Below are positions 47,571-56,740 of a stretch of 64,000 nucleotides of DNA, piece by piece. The position numbers were made by a program, and so were the translations under genes. The notes under the pieces were generated by a model that searched no databases, had not been told where the DNA came from, and worked only from the letters and a program-made list of their open reading frames with translations. The DNA comes from an uncultured Caulobacteraceae bacterium. GTDB taxonomy: Bacteria > Pseudomonadota > Alphaproteobacteria > Caulobacterales > Caulobacteraceae. The stretch covers positions 62,001 through 126,000 of the forward strand of contig CAIQJF010000034.1 in the NCBI GenBank assembly GCA_903872075.1, read 5' to 3'. Numbering within the stretch: position 1 is the first letter of the stretch; each line of letters begins with the position of its first letter.

Positions 47571-47582
47571 CATCCCCCAAAG

Positions 47583-48980
47583 ATGACCACCTACTTCCTC
47601 GGCATCGCCGGCGCCGGCATGAGCGCCCTGGCCTCGATCCTGGTCTCTGAAGGTTGCGCCGTCGCCGGATCCGACGACGGAGTCTTCCCGCCGGTCTCGA
47701 CCTATCTGGACGCCCTGGGCGTCCCCTATCACGTGGGCTTCGACCCGGCTCTGATCCCGCCGGATGTGGAGACCGCCGTCATCGGCTCCAGCGCGAAGCT
47801 GAGCCTGGCCGACAACCTGGAACTGGCCGAACTGGCCCGCCGGGGCGTGCCGCTGCTGTCGTTTCCGGAATTCCTCGGCCGCCACACCGCCGGGCGCGAC
47901 ACGGTCTGCGTGGCCGGCTCGTTCGGCAAATCCTCGGTCACGGCCCTGCTGGCCGTGATCCTCAGCGAGGCCGGCGGCGATCCCGGCTATTTCATCGGCG
48001 CGGTGCCGCTGGACCTGCCTCTCACCGGCCGCGGCGGAACCGATTCCGTGTTCGTCATGGAGGGCGACGAATACATTGTCGGCGGTGAGGACCACCGCTC
48101 GAAGTTCCTGCTCTATGATCCGGGGAGCCTGCTGATCACCTCCCTGATCCACGACCATGTGAACGTCTTCCCGACGATGGCCGACTATGAGGCCCCGTTC
48201 GCCGAGCTGATCGCCGGTCTGGATCCCGGCGCCCTGCTGGTCTGCGCGCACCCCTTCGAGGCCCTGCATCGCCTCACCGCCGGCCGCCGTGTGGTCTGGT
48301 ATGGGCGCGAGGCCTGCCCCGGCTATTTCGCGCGAAACGTCGTCATCGGCGAGATCACCCGCTTCGATCTCGTCACACCCGCCGGCACGCGCATTCCCCT
48401 GGAAACCGAGCTCCTGGGCCTGCACAATATCGAAAACATCGTCGGCGCGGCCGCCCTGCTGCTGGAGCGCGGCGATGTGACGATCGAAGGTCTACAGCGC
48501 GGCGTTCGCCGCTTCCGGGGCGTCGCCCGGCGCCTGGACAAGAAGACCACGGCCGCCACGGTCCCGGCCTATGAGGGCTTCGGCTCTTCGTATGAGAAGG
48601 CCCGCTCGGCCATCGAGGCCATCCTCCTGCACTTCTCCCACCGTCCCTGCGTCGTTGTGTTCGAGCCACACACCTTCTCCTGGCGCGATCCGGCGGCGCT
48701 TCCCTGGTACGATACGGTTTTCGAAGGCGTGGCCCGCGTCCTCCTCCTGCCACCCCCCACCCACGGCGCCGGCCAGACCCAGTCCACCCAAGACCAGATC
48801 GCCGCCCGCATCGCCGCGGCGGGCGTGTCCGTCACCACGGTGGCGGGCGCCCCCGCGGTCCTCGAAAACCTCGCCGCCACCCTGACGGGCGAAGAGGTCG
48901 TGCTCCTGCTCAGCTCCGGCCCCCTGGACGGCCTCCCCGTTTCCCTGCCTCCCCTACTGGAAACCAGCTTCGCGCCTTAG
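47583..48980 (+). CDS. mpl: Mur-ligase family protein (Mpl/MurC-like)
   Basis: YFLGIAGAGMSALASILVSEGCAVAGSD; P-loop VAGSFGKSSVTALLA; GLHNIENIVGAAALLL; RRFRGVARRLDKK. Confidence 0.8.
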   Translation: MTTYFLGIAGAGMSALASILVSEGCAVAGSDDGVFPPVSTYLDALGVPYHVGFDPALIPPDVETAVIGSSAKLSLADNLELAELARRGVPLLSFPEFLGRHTAGRDTVCVAGSFGKSSVTALLAVILSEAGGDPGYFIGAVPLDLPLTGRGGTDSVFVMEGDEYIVGGEDHRSKFLLYDPGSLLITSLIHDHVNVFPTMADYEAPFAELIAGLDPGALLVCAHPFEALHRLTAGRRVVWYGREACPGYFARNVVIGEITRFDLVTPAGTRIPLETELLGLHNIENIVGAAALLLERGDVTIEGLQRGVRRFRGVARRLDKKTTAATVPAYEGFGSSYEKARSAIEAILLHFSHRPCVVVFEPHTFSWRDPAALPWYDTVFEGVARVLLLPPPTHGAGQTQSTQDQIAARIAAAGVSVTTVAGAPAVLENLAATLTGEEVVLLLSSGPLDGLPVSLPPLLETSFAP

Positions 48981-49059
48981 GTGGTGAAAACGGTCTCGCC
49001 GTGGTTACCTGCCCCACGGCTTCGCAACGGCGCGGCCTGCAATCGGGGGATTCGCAGAC

Positions 49060-49863
49060 ATGTCGACTGTGGCCGCAAAGCTGAAAACCGCCGCCGAAAA
49101 GCGCTACGCGTTGATGATGACCATCGCTGGGGCCGTGCTCTGGCCGATCTTCGTCCTCGCCATCGTCGCCGTGGTCACCAACCCCGATCCCAAGGTCTCC
49201 GCCATGGGCTGGCTGTATGTCTGGTACGGCGTCGGCATCGCCGGGTTCCTGTGGATTTCCAGCGGCCTCTACCGGGCCAACGCCTTCGGCAACATGGTGC
49301 TGCTGGGTCCCAACCAGTTCCCGCAGCTGCACGCCATGGTGGTCGCGGCCGCCAAGGATCTGGGCATGGACGTCCCGCCCAAGGCCTTCCTCTACAACTC
49401 CAACGGCCTGTTAAACGCCTTCGCCCGCCGCCTTCTGGGGGGACAGTTCGTGTTCCTCACCTCGGCCCTGGTGGAGGCCAGCACCGACGATCAGATTCGC
49501 TTCGTCATCGGCCATGAGCTCGGCCACCACGCCGCCGGCCATCTCAATCCTTGGATGAACGCCCTGAAGCTGCCCGGCCACGCCGTGCCCTTCCTGCATC
49601 CCGCCTATTCCCGTGCGCGGGAATACACCTGCGACGCCATCGGCGCGCACCTCTCCGACAACCTGCCGGTCTCGCGAAGCGCCTTGATGATGCTGGGCTG
49701 TGGCTGCGGCCGGCTCAACGGCGCGATGAGCTGCGAGGCCTTCATGGCCCAGGAGGCCCAGATGCCGGCGGTGTTCGGCTTCCTGCGCGAGATCGGCCTC
49801 AGCCACCCCCGCCTCACCCGGCGGCTCGCCGCCCTCCGCGACCGCGGCGTCGCCTTCACCTGA
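49060..49863 (+). CDS. M48-family membrane metalloprotease
   Basis: FVIGHELGHHAAGH zinc motif; YSRAREYTCDAIGA. Confidence 0.92.
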   Translation: MSTVAAKLKTAAEKRYALMMTIAGAVLWPIFVLAIVAVVTNPDPKVSAMGWLYVWYGVGIAGFLWISSGLYRANAFGNMVLLGPNQFPQLHAMVVAAAKDLGMDVPPKAFLYNSNGLLNAFARRLLGGQFVFLTSALVEASTDDQIRFVIGHELGHHAAGHLNPWMNALKLPGHAVPFLHPAYSRAREYTCDAIGAHLSDNLPVSRSALMMLGCGCGRLNGAMSCEAFMAQEAQMPAVFGFLREIGLSHPRLTRRLAALRDRGVAFT

Positions 49864-49886
49864 CGACGAGAATAAGGGCCACCCCC

Positions 49887-50994
49887 ATGACCGGCTTCAA
49901 CGGCCTCGGCCTCAACCTCGGCAACCTCTCCCGCCTCTCCCACGCCAGAAGCCGCTCCATCAGCCCGGAGAATTTCACCGGCGAGAAGGGCGCCGGGGGC
50001 ATGTCGACCGACGGCCCCGCCGCCCACATGGCCCGAGGCCTGGGCCAGGGCTGGAAGGTCTCCCCCTTCATCGTCATCGCTGCCGGCGAGGAGCGGACGA
50101 TCGCCGACATCGAAGGGCCCGGCGCCATCCAGCAGATCTGGATGACCCTGGCCCGCGGGCGCTGGCGGCACACGATCCTGCGGGTCTGGTGGGACGACCA
50201 GGAACATCCCTCGATCGAATGCCCGGTGGGCGATTTCTTCGCCTGCGGCTGGGAGAAGTTCGCCCAGGTCTCGTCCCTGGCGGTATGTGTGAACCCGGGC
50301 CGGGGCTTCAACTGCTACTGGGAGATGCCGTTCCGAAAGCGCGCCCGCTTCAGCCTGACCAACCTCTCCGACGAGACGGTCTATTGCTACTACCAGATCA
50401 ACTACGCCCTCACCGAGGTGCGGGACGACGCGGCCTATTTCCACGCCCAGTTCCGCCGCACCAACCCGCTTCCGTACAAGGACGTCTATACGATCCTCGA
50501 CGGCGTGACGGGCCAGGGCCACTACGTGGGGACCTACATGGCCTGGGGCGTCAACAACGCCGGCTGGTGGGGCGAGGGCGAGATCAAGTTCTACATGGAC
50601 GGGGACAAGGATTTCCCCACCATCTGCGGCACCGGCACGGAGGACTATTTCTGCGGGGCCTATGACTTCGATCCTGGGGTCGTCGAGCGCGACCGCAAGA
50701 GCGCCTACGTGGAGTTCACCACCCCCTATGCGGGCCTGCCCCAGGTCATCCGCCCCGACGGGGTCTACCAATCCCAGCAGCGCTTCGGCATGTACCGCTG
50801 GCACCTTACCGACCCGGTGCGCTTCGAAACCGACCTGAGGATCACCATCCAGGCCCTCGGCTGGCGCACCGACAAAGACCGCCGCTAACCTGCCCCTGCA
50901 GGATGACATCGCCTCCGTCGCCTTCTGGTACCAGACCCTCCCCACCGCGCCTTTTCCCGCCCTGCCGGACCGGGACTATCTGGAGGTGGTCTGA
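49887..50994 (+). pseudogene. DUF2961 family protein interrupted by an apparent 1-nt insertion near the 3' end
   Basis: ORF stops at TAA 50886-50888, but another frame continues with a plausible C-terminus LPLQDDIASVAFWYQTLPTAPFPALPDRDYLEVV*; removing one A restores RYLPLQDD. Confidence 0.75.
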
Positions 50995-51076
50995 GTCCGT
51001 AGCCGGCCACGGACCGCCACACCCTTGCCCCAAGCGCCCGTCACCCTAGAGTCGTCGGCAGACCGGAGGCGCCCGC

Positions 51077-52054
51077 ATGACATCCCCCTTCGACGGCTAT
51101 GAAGTCGACCGCCGGCTGCGGCCCACCGAACAGGGCCTGGCCTTCGATCTCGATCGCGCCCTGGCCTCGGTCCTGGTGCTGCACGCCCGCGTGCCGGAAG
51201 ACGCCTCCACGGCCCAGGCCCTGGGCGTCGAGCGCCTGGGCAACGGCATCGTCATCGGCCAGAACGGCCTGATCCTCACCATCGGCTATCTGGTCACCGA
51301 GGCCGAAGAGGTCACCCTCCTCGCCGGCGACGGCCGCAAGATCGAGGGGCACGTCCTGGGTGTCGACGGCGTGACGGGCTTCGGCCTGGTCCAGGCGCTC
51401 GATCCGCTGGAGCTACCGGCCATGCCGCTGGGCGATTCACGCAAACTGGCCGAGGGCGATCCCATCATCCTGGCCGGCGGCGGTGGACGCGCCCACGCCG
51501 TGGCCGGCAAGCTCATGGCCCGCGCGCCCTTCGCCGGCTACTGGGAATATCTGCTCGACGAGGCGCTGTTCACCGCCCCCGGCCATCCGCACTGGAGCGG
51601 TGCGGCCCTGATCGGCCCCACCGGCGCCCTGATGGGTGTCGCGTCGTTGCAGATGACCCAGCAGGCGCCCGGTGGGAAGGCCACCCTCATCAACATGAGC
51701 GTGCCTATCGAGTTGCTGCCGCCCATCCTGCACGATCTCTCGCGCGGACGTCAGGTCCAGCCGCCGCGCCCCTGGCTCGGCGTCTACGCCCATGACGAGG
51801 ACGGCAAGGTCACTGTGTTGGACGTGGCGCCTGGCGGTCCGGCCGCCCGCGCCGAGATGCGTTCGGGCGATGTGATCCTGGCCGTGGCCGGCGAGGAGGT
51901 CCGCAGCCTGGCGGACTTCTATCAGCGCCTCTGGGCCATCGGCGACGCCGGCGCGACCGCCCCCCTTCGCCTGCGCCGCGAACGCGATGTCTTCGACATC
52001 GAGGTCCGCACCATCGACCGCATCGCCCGCCTGAAGAAACCGCGGTTCAACTGA
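51077..52054 (+). CDS. HtrA/trypsin-like + PDZ protein, apparent pseudoprotease
   Basis: IVIGQNGLILTIGYLVTEAEEV, GVDGVTGFGLVQ, HPHWSGAAL aligned by eye to HtrA His/Asp/Ser blocks; C-terminal PDZ VAPGGPAARAEMRSGDVILAV. Confidence 0.82.
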   Translation: MTSPFDGYEVDRRLRPTEQGLAFDLDRALASVLVLHARVPEDASTAQALGVERLGNGIVIGQNGLILTIGYLVTEAEEVTLLAGDGRKIEGHVLGVDGVTGFGLVQALDPLELPAMPLGDSRKLAEGDPIILAGGGGRAHAVAGKLMARAPFAGYWEYLLDEALFTAPGHPHWSGAALIGPTGALMGVASLQMTQQAPGGKATLINMSVPIELLPPILHDLSRGRQVQPPRPWLGVYAHDEDGKVTVLDVAPGGPAARAEMRSGDVILAVAGEEVRSLADFYQRLWAIGDAGATAPLRLRRERDVFDIEVRTIDRIARLKKPRFN

Positions 52055-52127
52055 TCCTGCGGGCCGCAACGAAAGACGCCGCCGACCTCAGGGGGCCGGC
52101 GGCGCCATCGCAGGTTCGTCGAGAAAC

Positions 52128-52775
52128 TCAGGCGGTGGCGGTCTTCGCTCTGGCGCGGGCGCGCAGCGCGCCGCCAGCCAGGCCGAGGCCCACCAGCATC
52201 ATCGCCCAGGTCGCCGGTTCGGGCGCGGCGCTGCTGACCAGATCGTAGAAGAAGTAGCCGCCATCCAGGGTCGCCGGGGTGACCAGATCGTTGATGTGCA
52301 CCGCGTTGGTGAATGAGTCGAAGGTGAAGGCGCCGTTACCGGGCGGGAAGTTCGCCGCGTAGCTGGCCAGCGAGCCTGACGTCGTGCTGAAATAGTTGAA
52401 CGAGGCGACCGCCGAGCCGCCGTTATAGAAGGTGAAGGTCCCGTCGACGCCGGTGTTCTCGCTGGGGAAGGTGCTGCCGGTGAAGATCTGCAGGACGTTG
52501 GTGTAGAGCTGCGAGGTCGGGATCGTGTAGAGCCCGTCCAGTCTCACCGTGGCGTCGATGGTGTCGCCCTGCGACACGGTGAAGGCGTTTGACGAATCCA
52601 GACCGCTCAGCGGCAGGAGGAAGCGGTCATAGTGGTTGCCGCCGAACGTGAACTGCGAGGCCTGGAAGTCCGCCACCGCGCCGGTCTGGGTGGTGGTGTA
52701 GGCGGTGGCGTGGGCGGCGCCCGCGCCGATCGTCAGAACCGCGACGGCGGCCAGGGTTTTCATCGAACACATCAT
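52128..52775 (-). CDS. PEP-CTERM sorting-domain secreted protein
   Basis: N-terminal signal MKTLAAVAVLTIGAGAAHA; C-terminal APEPATWAMMLVGLGLAGGALRARARAK; start at MMCSMK rather than the 492-aa track ORF. Confidence 0.92.
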   Translation of the reverse strand: MMCSMKTLAAVAVLTIGAGAAHATAYTTTQTGAVADFQASQFTFGGNHYDRFLLPLSGLDSSNAFTVSQGDTIDATVRLDGLYTIPTSQLYTNVLQIFTGSTFPSENTGVDGTFTFYNGGSAVASFNYFSTTSGSLASYAANFPPGNGAFTFDSFTNAVHINDLVTPATLDGGYFFYDLVSSAAPEPATWAMMLVGLGLAGGALRARARAKTATA

Positions 52776-52900
52776 CGGCTTGTTTCTCCTAGCGGGCTTC
52801 CGCCGTGGTGATAGGGAACGCACGAAGATAAAATTGTACACGAAAGCCATATACGCGCCATATTGCGGCCGAAGGCAAGGCGAATGTCCGGAGGCGGGCG

Positions 52901-53338
52901 CTAGCCTCGGTGGGCCAACTCCAGCGCGGCGATATCGATCTTCCGCATTCCCATCAGCGCCGTCCGCACTCGCCCGGCGCGGTCTTGATCGGGATCGCTC
53001 ATGAGCCGGCCCAAGGCCGACGGAACCACTTGCCACGAGAGGCCGAAGCGGTCCTTCAGCCAGCCACAGCGCCCCTCCAATCCCCCGTCCGCGGTGAGCC
53101 GCGTCCAGTAGTGGTCGACCTCGTCCTGGGTCTCGCAGGCGATGAAGAACGAAATGGCCTCGTTGAACTTGTAGAGCGGTCCGCCCTTGAGGGCGTGAAA
53201 GCGCTGACCGGCGATCTCGAAGGTCGCCATCTGCGGCGAGAGCAGCTCCACGCGGCCGTCCGGAAATGTCTCGGTGTAGAACGCCACCGCATCGGCCAGA
53301 TCGCCGTCGAGCCATAGGAACGGGGTGATCGTGACCAT
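52901..53338 (-). CDS. PhnB-like VOC family protein
   Basis: TPFLWLDGDLADAVAFYTETFPDGRVE; CGWLKDRFGLSWQVVP. Confidence 0.92.
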   Translation of the reverse strand: MVTITPFLWLDGDLADAVAFYTETFPDGRVELLSPQMATFEIAGQRFHALKGGPLYKFNEAISFFIACETQDEVDHYWTRLTADGGLEGRCGWLKDRFGLSWQVVPSALGRLMSDPDQDRAGRVRTALMGMRKIDIAALELAHRG

Positions 53339-53412
53339 GGAGAGCCTGCCTTATTCGTCCGAAGGTTGGGCATTCTAGGCCCGATACGTCCCGGCGTCCC
53401 CTTCGTCGGCAG

Positions 53413-53625
53413 TCAGGCCTCGAAGACCTCCATCCGAATCCAGTCATTGAGCTCGAAATTCCAGGCGAGCAGCTCCACCCGTCCGAACGGCCCCTGCCGA
53501 ACCATGTTCGCCGCCCGCGCCCGCAGCCCCGCCTCATCATCCGACGCGATCTCCTCCGGTGCGGCCTCCGCATCGGCCGGCCAGCACCGCAGGCCAAAGC
53601 GGCCATCGTAGCCTTGTAGCGTCAT
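53413..53625 (-). CDS. Small conserved-looking hypothetical protein (70 aa)
   Basis: Compact ORF MTLQGYDGRFGLRCWPADAEAAPEEIASDDEAGLRARAANMVRQGPFGRVELLAWNFELNDWIRMEVFEA. Confidence 0.6.
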   Translation of the reverse strand: MTLQGYDGRFGLRCWPADAEAAPEEIASDDEAGLRARAANMVRQGPFGRVELLAWNFELNDWIRMEVFEA

Positions 53626-53639
53626 CCCGCCCCCCGGCC

Positions 53640-54242
53640 TCAGGCCGCCTGTTCCAGGAGCGCCTCTTCCACGAACCCCAGCCGATCCTGGCCCCAGAAC
53701 ATCTCGCCGGCCACGAAGAAGGTCGGGGCGCCGAAGGCGCCGCGGTCGGCGGCTTCCTGGGTGGAGGCTTTCAGTGCGTCCTTGACGTCGGCCCGTTCGA
53801 TGCCTTGCGCATAGGCCGCCGGATCGAGGCCCGCCTCGCCAAGCAGCCTCGCGAAACTGTCCGGCGCGCCGATGTTCACGTCCTCGATGAACATGCCGCG
53901 GAACATGGCGGCCATATAGGCGTCGGTCTCGCCGCGCTCATTGGCGACGAACGCGCCGCGCAGGGGTGGGATAATCTTCAGGGTCTCGATATGTGAGTTG
54001 GCCCCCAGGGTGACGCCATAGCGCCGCGCCCATCGTTGCAGGTCGCCGCCCATCCAGCGGGCCTTGTTCGGCACCTCGCGCGGGGAGCGGTTGCCGGTCA
54101 GCTGATGCAGGCCGATGGTGAACATCGGCCGGTAAATCACCTTTGCCCCGGTCCGAGCGATCAGGCCCGGCAATTGGGTGTAGGCCAGATAGGTCGGCGG
54201 GCTCATGAAATCGAAGAAGAACTCCAGCTCGCGGGCCATCAC
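53640..54242 (-). CDS. 2-hydroxychromene-2-carboxylate isomerase (DsbA-like)
   Basis: LEFFFDFMSPPTYLAYTQLPGLIARTGAKVIYRPMFTIGLHQLTG; AFGAPTFFVAGEMFWGQDRL. Confidence 0.93.
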   Translation of the reverse strand: MMARELEFFFDFMSPPTYLAYTQLPGLIARTGAKVIYRPMFTIGLHQLTGNRSPREVPNKARWMGGDLQRWARRYGVTLGANSHIETLKIIPPLRGAFVANERGETDAYMAAMFRGMFIEDVNIGAPDSFARLLGEAGLDPAAYAQGIERADVKDALKASTQEAADRGAFGAPTFFVAGEMFWGQDRLGFVEEALLEQAA

Positions 54243-54964
54243 CAGGGCTCCTTCCAGGGCCGAAGTTCGGTTTCCTGAGTCCAGGCGCTGCGGCGCTGGC
54301 AGTGCAGGCCCCAGTAGGCCTCGGCGATATCGTCCGGATCGAGAACCCCGTCGGCCGGCCGCTCCTCGAAGACCTGCGGCATCATCCGTCGTATCAGCGG
54401 CGTGTCGATCGGTCCGTCGATGACCACATGGGCCACGTGGATGTTCTTGGGGAACAGTTCGCGCGCCATGGACTGGGCCAGGGCCTTGAGGGCGTGTTTC
54501 GAAGCGGCGAAGGCGGCGAGGTGGGAGCGGCCCCGCAGGGCCGCCGTGGCGCCGGTGAACAGGATCGTGCCCTTCTCGCGCGGCTCCATCCGCCTGGCCA
54601 CCTCGCGGCCCATGAGGAAGGCGCCGAAGGCGTTAACCCGCCAGACCCGCTCGAAATCGGCGGCCGGATGCTCGGCGATGGGGAAGCGCGCGCCGATGGC
54701 GGCGTTGTAGACCGCCACTTCGATGGGGCCGACGTCGCGCTCGATGGCCTCGACCACGGCGACCATCTGGTCCTCCTGGGTAGAGTCCAGTTCATAGGCC
54801 ACCGCCTTGCCGCCCTCGGCCTCGATCTGACCCACCAGGGCGGTCAGCTTCTCGACGTTGCGGCGGGCGACGCAGGCCGTGTAGCCCTCGCGGGCGAAGC
54901 GCCGCGCCACCGCCGCGCCGGTCGCCACTCCGGCGCCGACCACGAACACAACCTTGTTCGCCAT
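54239..54964 (-). CDS. Short-chain dehydrogenase/reductase
   Basis: VVFVVGAGVATGAAVARRFAREGYTAC; YNAAIGARF; 4-bp overlap with the downstream gene. Confidence 0.9.
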   Translation of the reverse strand: MANKVVFVVGAGVATGAAVARRFAREGYTACVARRNVEKLTALVGQIEAEGGKAVAYELDSTQEDQMVAVVEAIERDVGPIEVAVYNAAIGARFPIAEHPAADFERVWRVNAFGAFLMGREVARRMEPREKGTILFTGATAALRGRSHLAAFAASKHALKALAQSMARELFPKNIHVAHVVIDGPIDTPLIRRMMPQVFEERPADGVLDPDDIAEAYWGLHCQRRSAWTQETELRPWKEPW

Positions 54965-55893
54965 CACGCGGCTTTCGCCGTCAGGGCGTTGCGCCAGGGG
55001 CTGAGGTCCCAGCCCGGATAGCGGGTCTGGGCCCGGCGCAGGGTCTCCTCGGTCCAGAACGGATGGCCGGGCGGCTGTACCCCGAAGCACTCCAGTTGTT
55101 CCGGCGTGGCGTGGTCGAAGATCACCGACCAGGGCTGAGTGTGGTGGAAGGCCCAGGCGTGGAAGCCGACCGCCTCGTTCCCGGCTGTCTTGAAACAGGT
55201 CATCAACGCATAGCGGTGGCCTTTGGGCGCGGTCAGGTTGGTGCCCCGGTGCCAGACGTCGATGGCGTAGGGAAAGACGCTGCCGGCCGGGGCGGCGGTG
55301 GAGCGCTCATAGTCCAGCAGGCCCTGTTGGATCGCGGTGAAGGTCTCCGGATCGCGGGTCAGGGTGCCGTCGGGCGTCGTCACCTTCAGGCTGTCGGGGC
55401 GGGTCACAAAGTGGGCTGGGCCGTGGGCTTCGGTGACGTCGCTGAAATAGCAGAGGATGGTGATGGAATTGGCCGCCGCGTCCTCCGACGGGGTGGTCAG
55501 GGTGTGGTTCACGTAGTCGCAATGGAAGGGTTGATCGTAGTCGCTCTCGCCGGTGAACTTGGCCCAGGCCTGGCACTGATAGACGTGCACCTTGTCGGTG
55601 TTCAGAGCCTGTTTGGCGAAGGCGATCAGGGCGGGATGGACGCCGATCAGGTTCAGCGCCGGCGAGCAGGCGATCGGCACCGGCGCGACGCCCTTGAACT
55701 GGGTGGGATGGAAGCGCCCGACCATGCCTGCGTGCTTCTTGTCGAGACCCTCGTCGGCGCCCTCCTTGCCGAATACCGCCGCGAAGTCAGCCTGCACGGC
55801 CGTCACCTCCTCAGGCGTAAAGAAATTGTGGATCGACACCCCGCCATCGCGGCGCCAGGCATCCAGGTGTTCCGGCTCGAAGCGGTCGGTCAT
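54964..55893 (-). CDS. Phytanoyl-CoA dioxygenase family protein
   Basis: MTDRFEPEHLDAWRRDGGVSIHNFFTPEEV; FHCDYVNHTL (HxD); DVWHRGTNLTAPKGHRY. Confidence 0.88.
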   Translation of the reverse strand: MTDRFEPEHLDAWRRDGGVSIHNFFTPEEVTAVQADFAAVFGKEGADEGLDKKHAGMVGRFHPTQFKGVAPVPIACSPALNLIGVHPALIAFAKQALNTDKVHVYQCQAWAKFTGESDYDQPFHCDYVNHTLTTPSEDAAANSITILCYFSDVTEAHGPAHFVTRPDSLKVTTPDGTLTRDPETFTAIQQGLLDYERSTAAPAGSVFPYAIDVWHRGTNLTAPKGHRYALMTCFKTAGNEAVGFHAWAFHHTQPWSVIFDHATPEQLECFGVQPPGHPFWTEETLRRAQTRYPGWDLSPWRNALTAKAA

Positions 55894-56335
55894 GCGGCGT
55901 TCCTCCCGAAGTTTGGCTAAGTTTAGACGCCCGCCCGGCGAGGGTCCACGGGCCCGCCGTGCAACGCTTCGCAACCTCGCGCCGTTTGTTGCAACCTCAC
56001 GCATGCCGGCGCGACTGCGCGCACCGTCTCCGCGCGTCTACACAGCGTCCGTCTCCCGGGAACAGCCAGGCGGATGGAGTGAATGGCGTCAGTTGAATTT
56101 GGTCGCATCGCGCTGAGCAGCCTGGCCGACAGCGTGGCTTGGGCGGTGCTGCTGCTGGGCTTCGCGAGCCTTGGGACCTGGGTTCGGGCGCGGCGGCCGG
56201 CGGTTCTCCTCGCCGTGGCGATACGGGTCGGAAAGAGGCTCTGAATATCTACGCGCCCGCGGCGCGGGCGCGGTGTCACCCCAGGTGACGGAGGGAGCGC
56301 GGGCGGTGTAGTTGCCCCTCGGCGCCGGCGCTCCC

Positions 56336-56716
56336 TCAGATGCCCGCCAGCGCCGCGGCGTGGGCAGAGTCCAGGTATTCATCCAGCCGGGTGACCCTGC
56401 CGCCCTTCATCCTCACGACGACACAGGCGGGCATCGCCCAGGCTTGGCCGCTGGGCAGAGTCGCCTCCAGAACATGCTGCTGCACGAAGCCGTCCTTCAG
56501 CGCCTCGCGGCTCAGGACCCTGTAGTTGCGGTTGGGCAATTTGCGCGCGAACCACGCCAGGACCTTCAGGTTCTGATCGACGGTCTGCTCCAGGCCGTCG
56601 TTGTTGTGCCAGATCTTCGCGTCGGGCGCGTAGCAGGCCCGCACCGCCTCGGCGTCACCGGCCTGAATGGCGGCCATGAATCTCTCGGCAAGCTCCAGGA
56701 TGTCCTGTTCGGTCAC
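56336..56716 (-). CDS. SnoaL/NTF2-like protein
   Basis: LAERFMAAIQAGDAEAVRACYAPDAKIWHNNDGLEQT; VVRMKGGRVTRLDEYLDSA. Confidence 0.9.
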   Translation of the reverse strand: MTEQDILELAERFMAAIQAGDAEAVRACYAPDAKIWHNNDGLEQTVDQNLKVLAWFARKLPNRNYRVLSREALKDGFVQQHVLEATLPSGQAWAMPACVVVRMKGGRVTRLDEYLDSAHAAALAGI

Positions 56717-56740
56717 GTCTTCGTCCTCAAGATGGTCTGT

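Noticed and set aside
52776-53606. N-terminal extension of the 492-aa track ORF upstream of the PEP-CTERM protein
   Set aside because: Extension overlaps the VOC gene and small ORF; a proper signal peptide begins at MMCSMKTLAA (52775).
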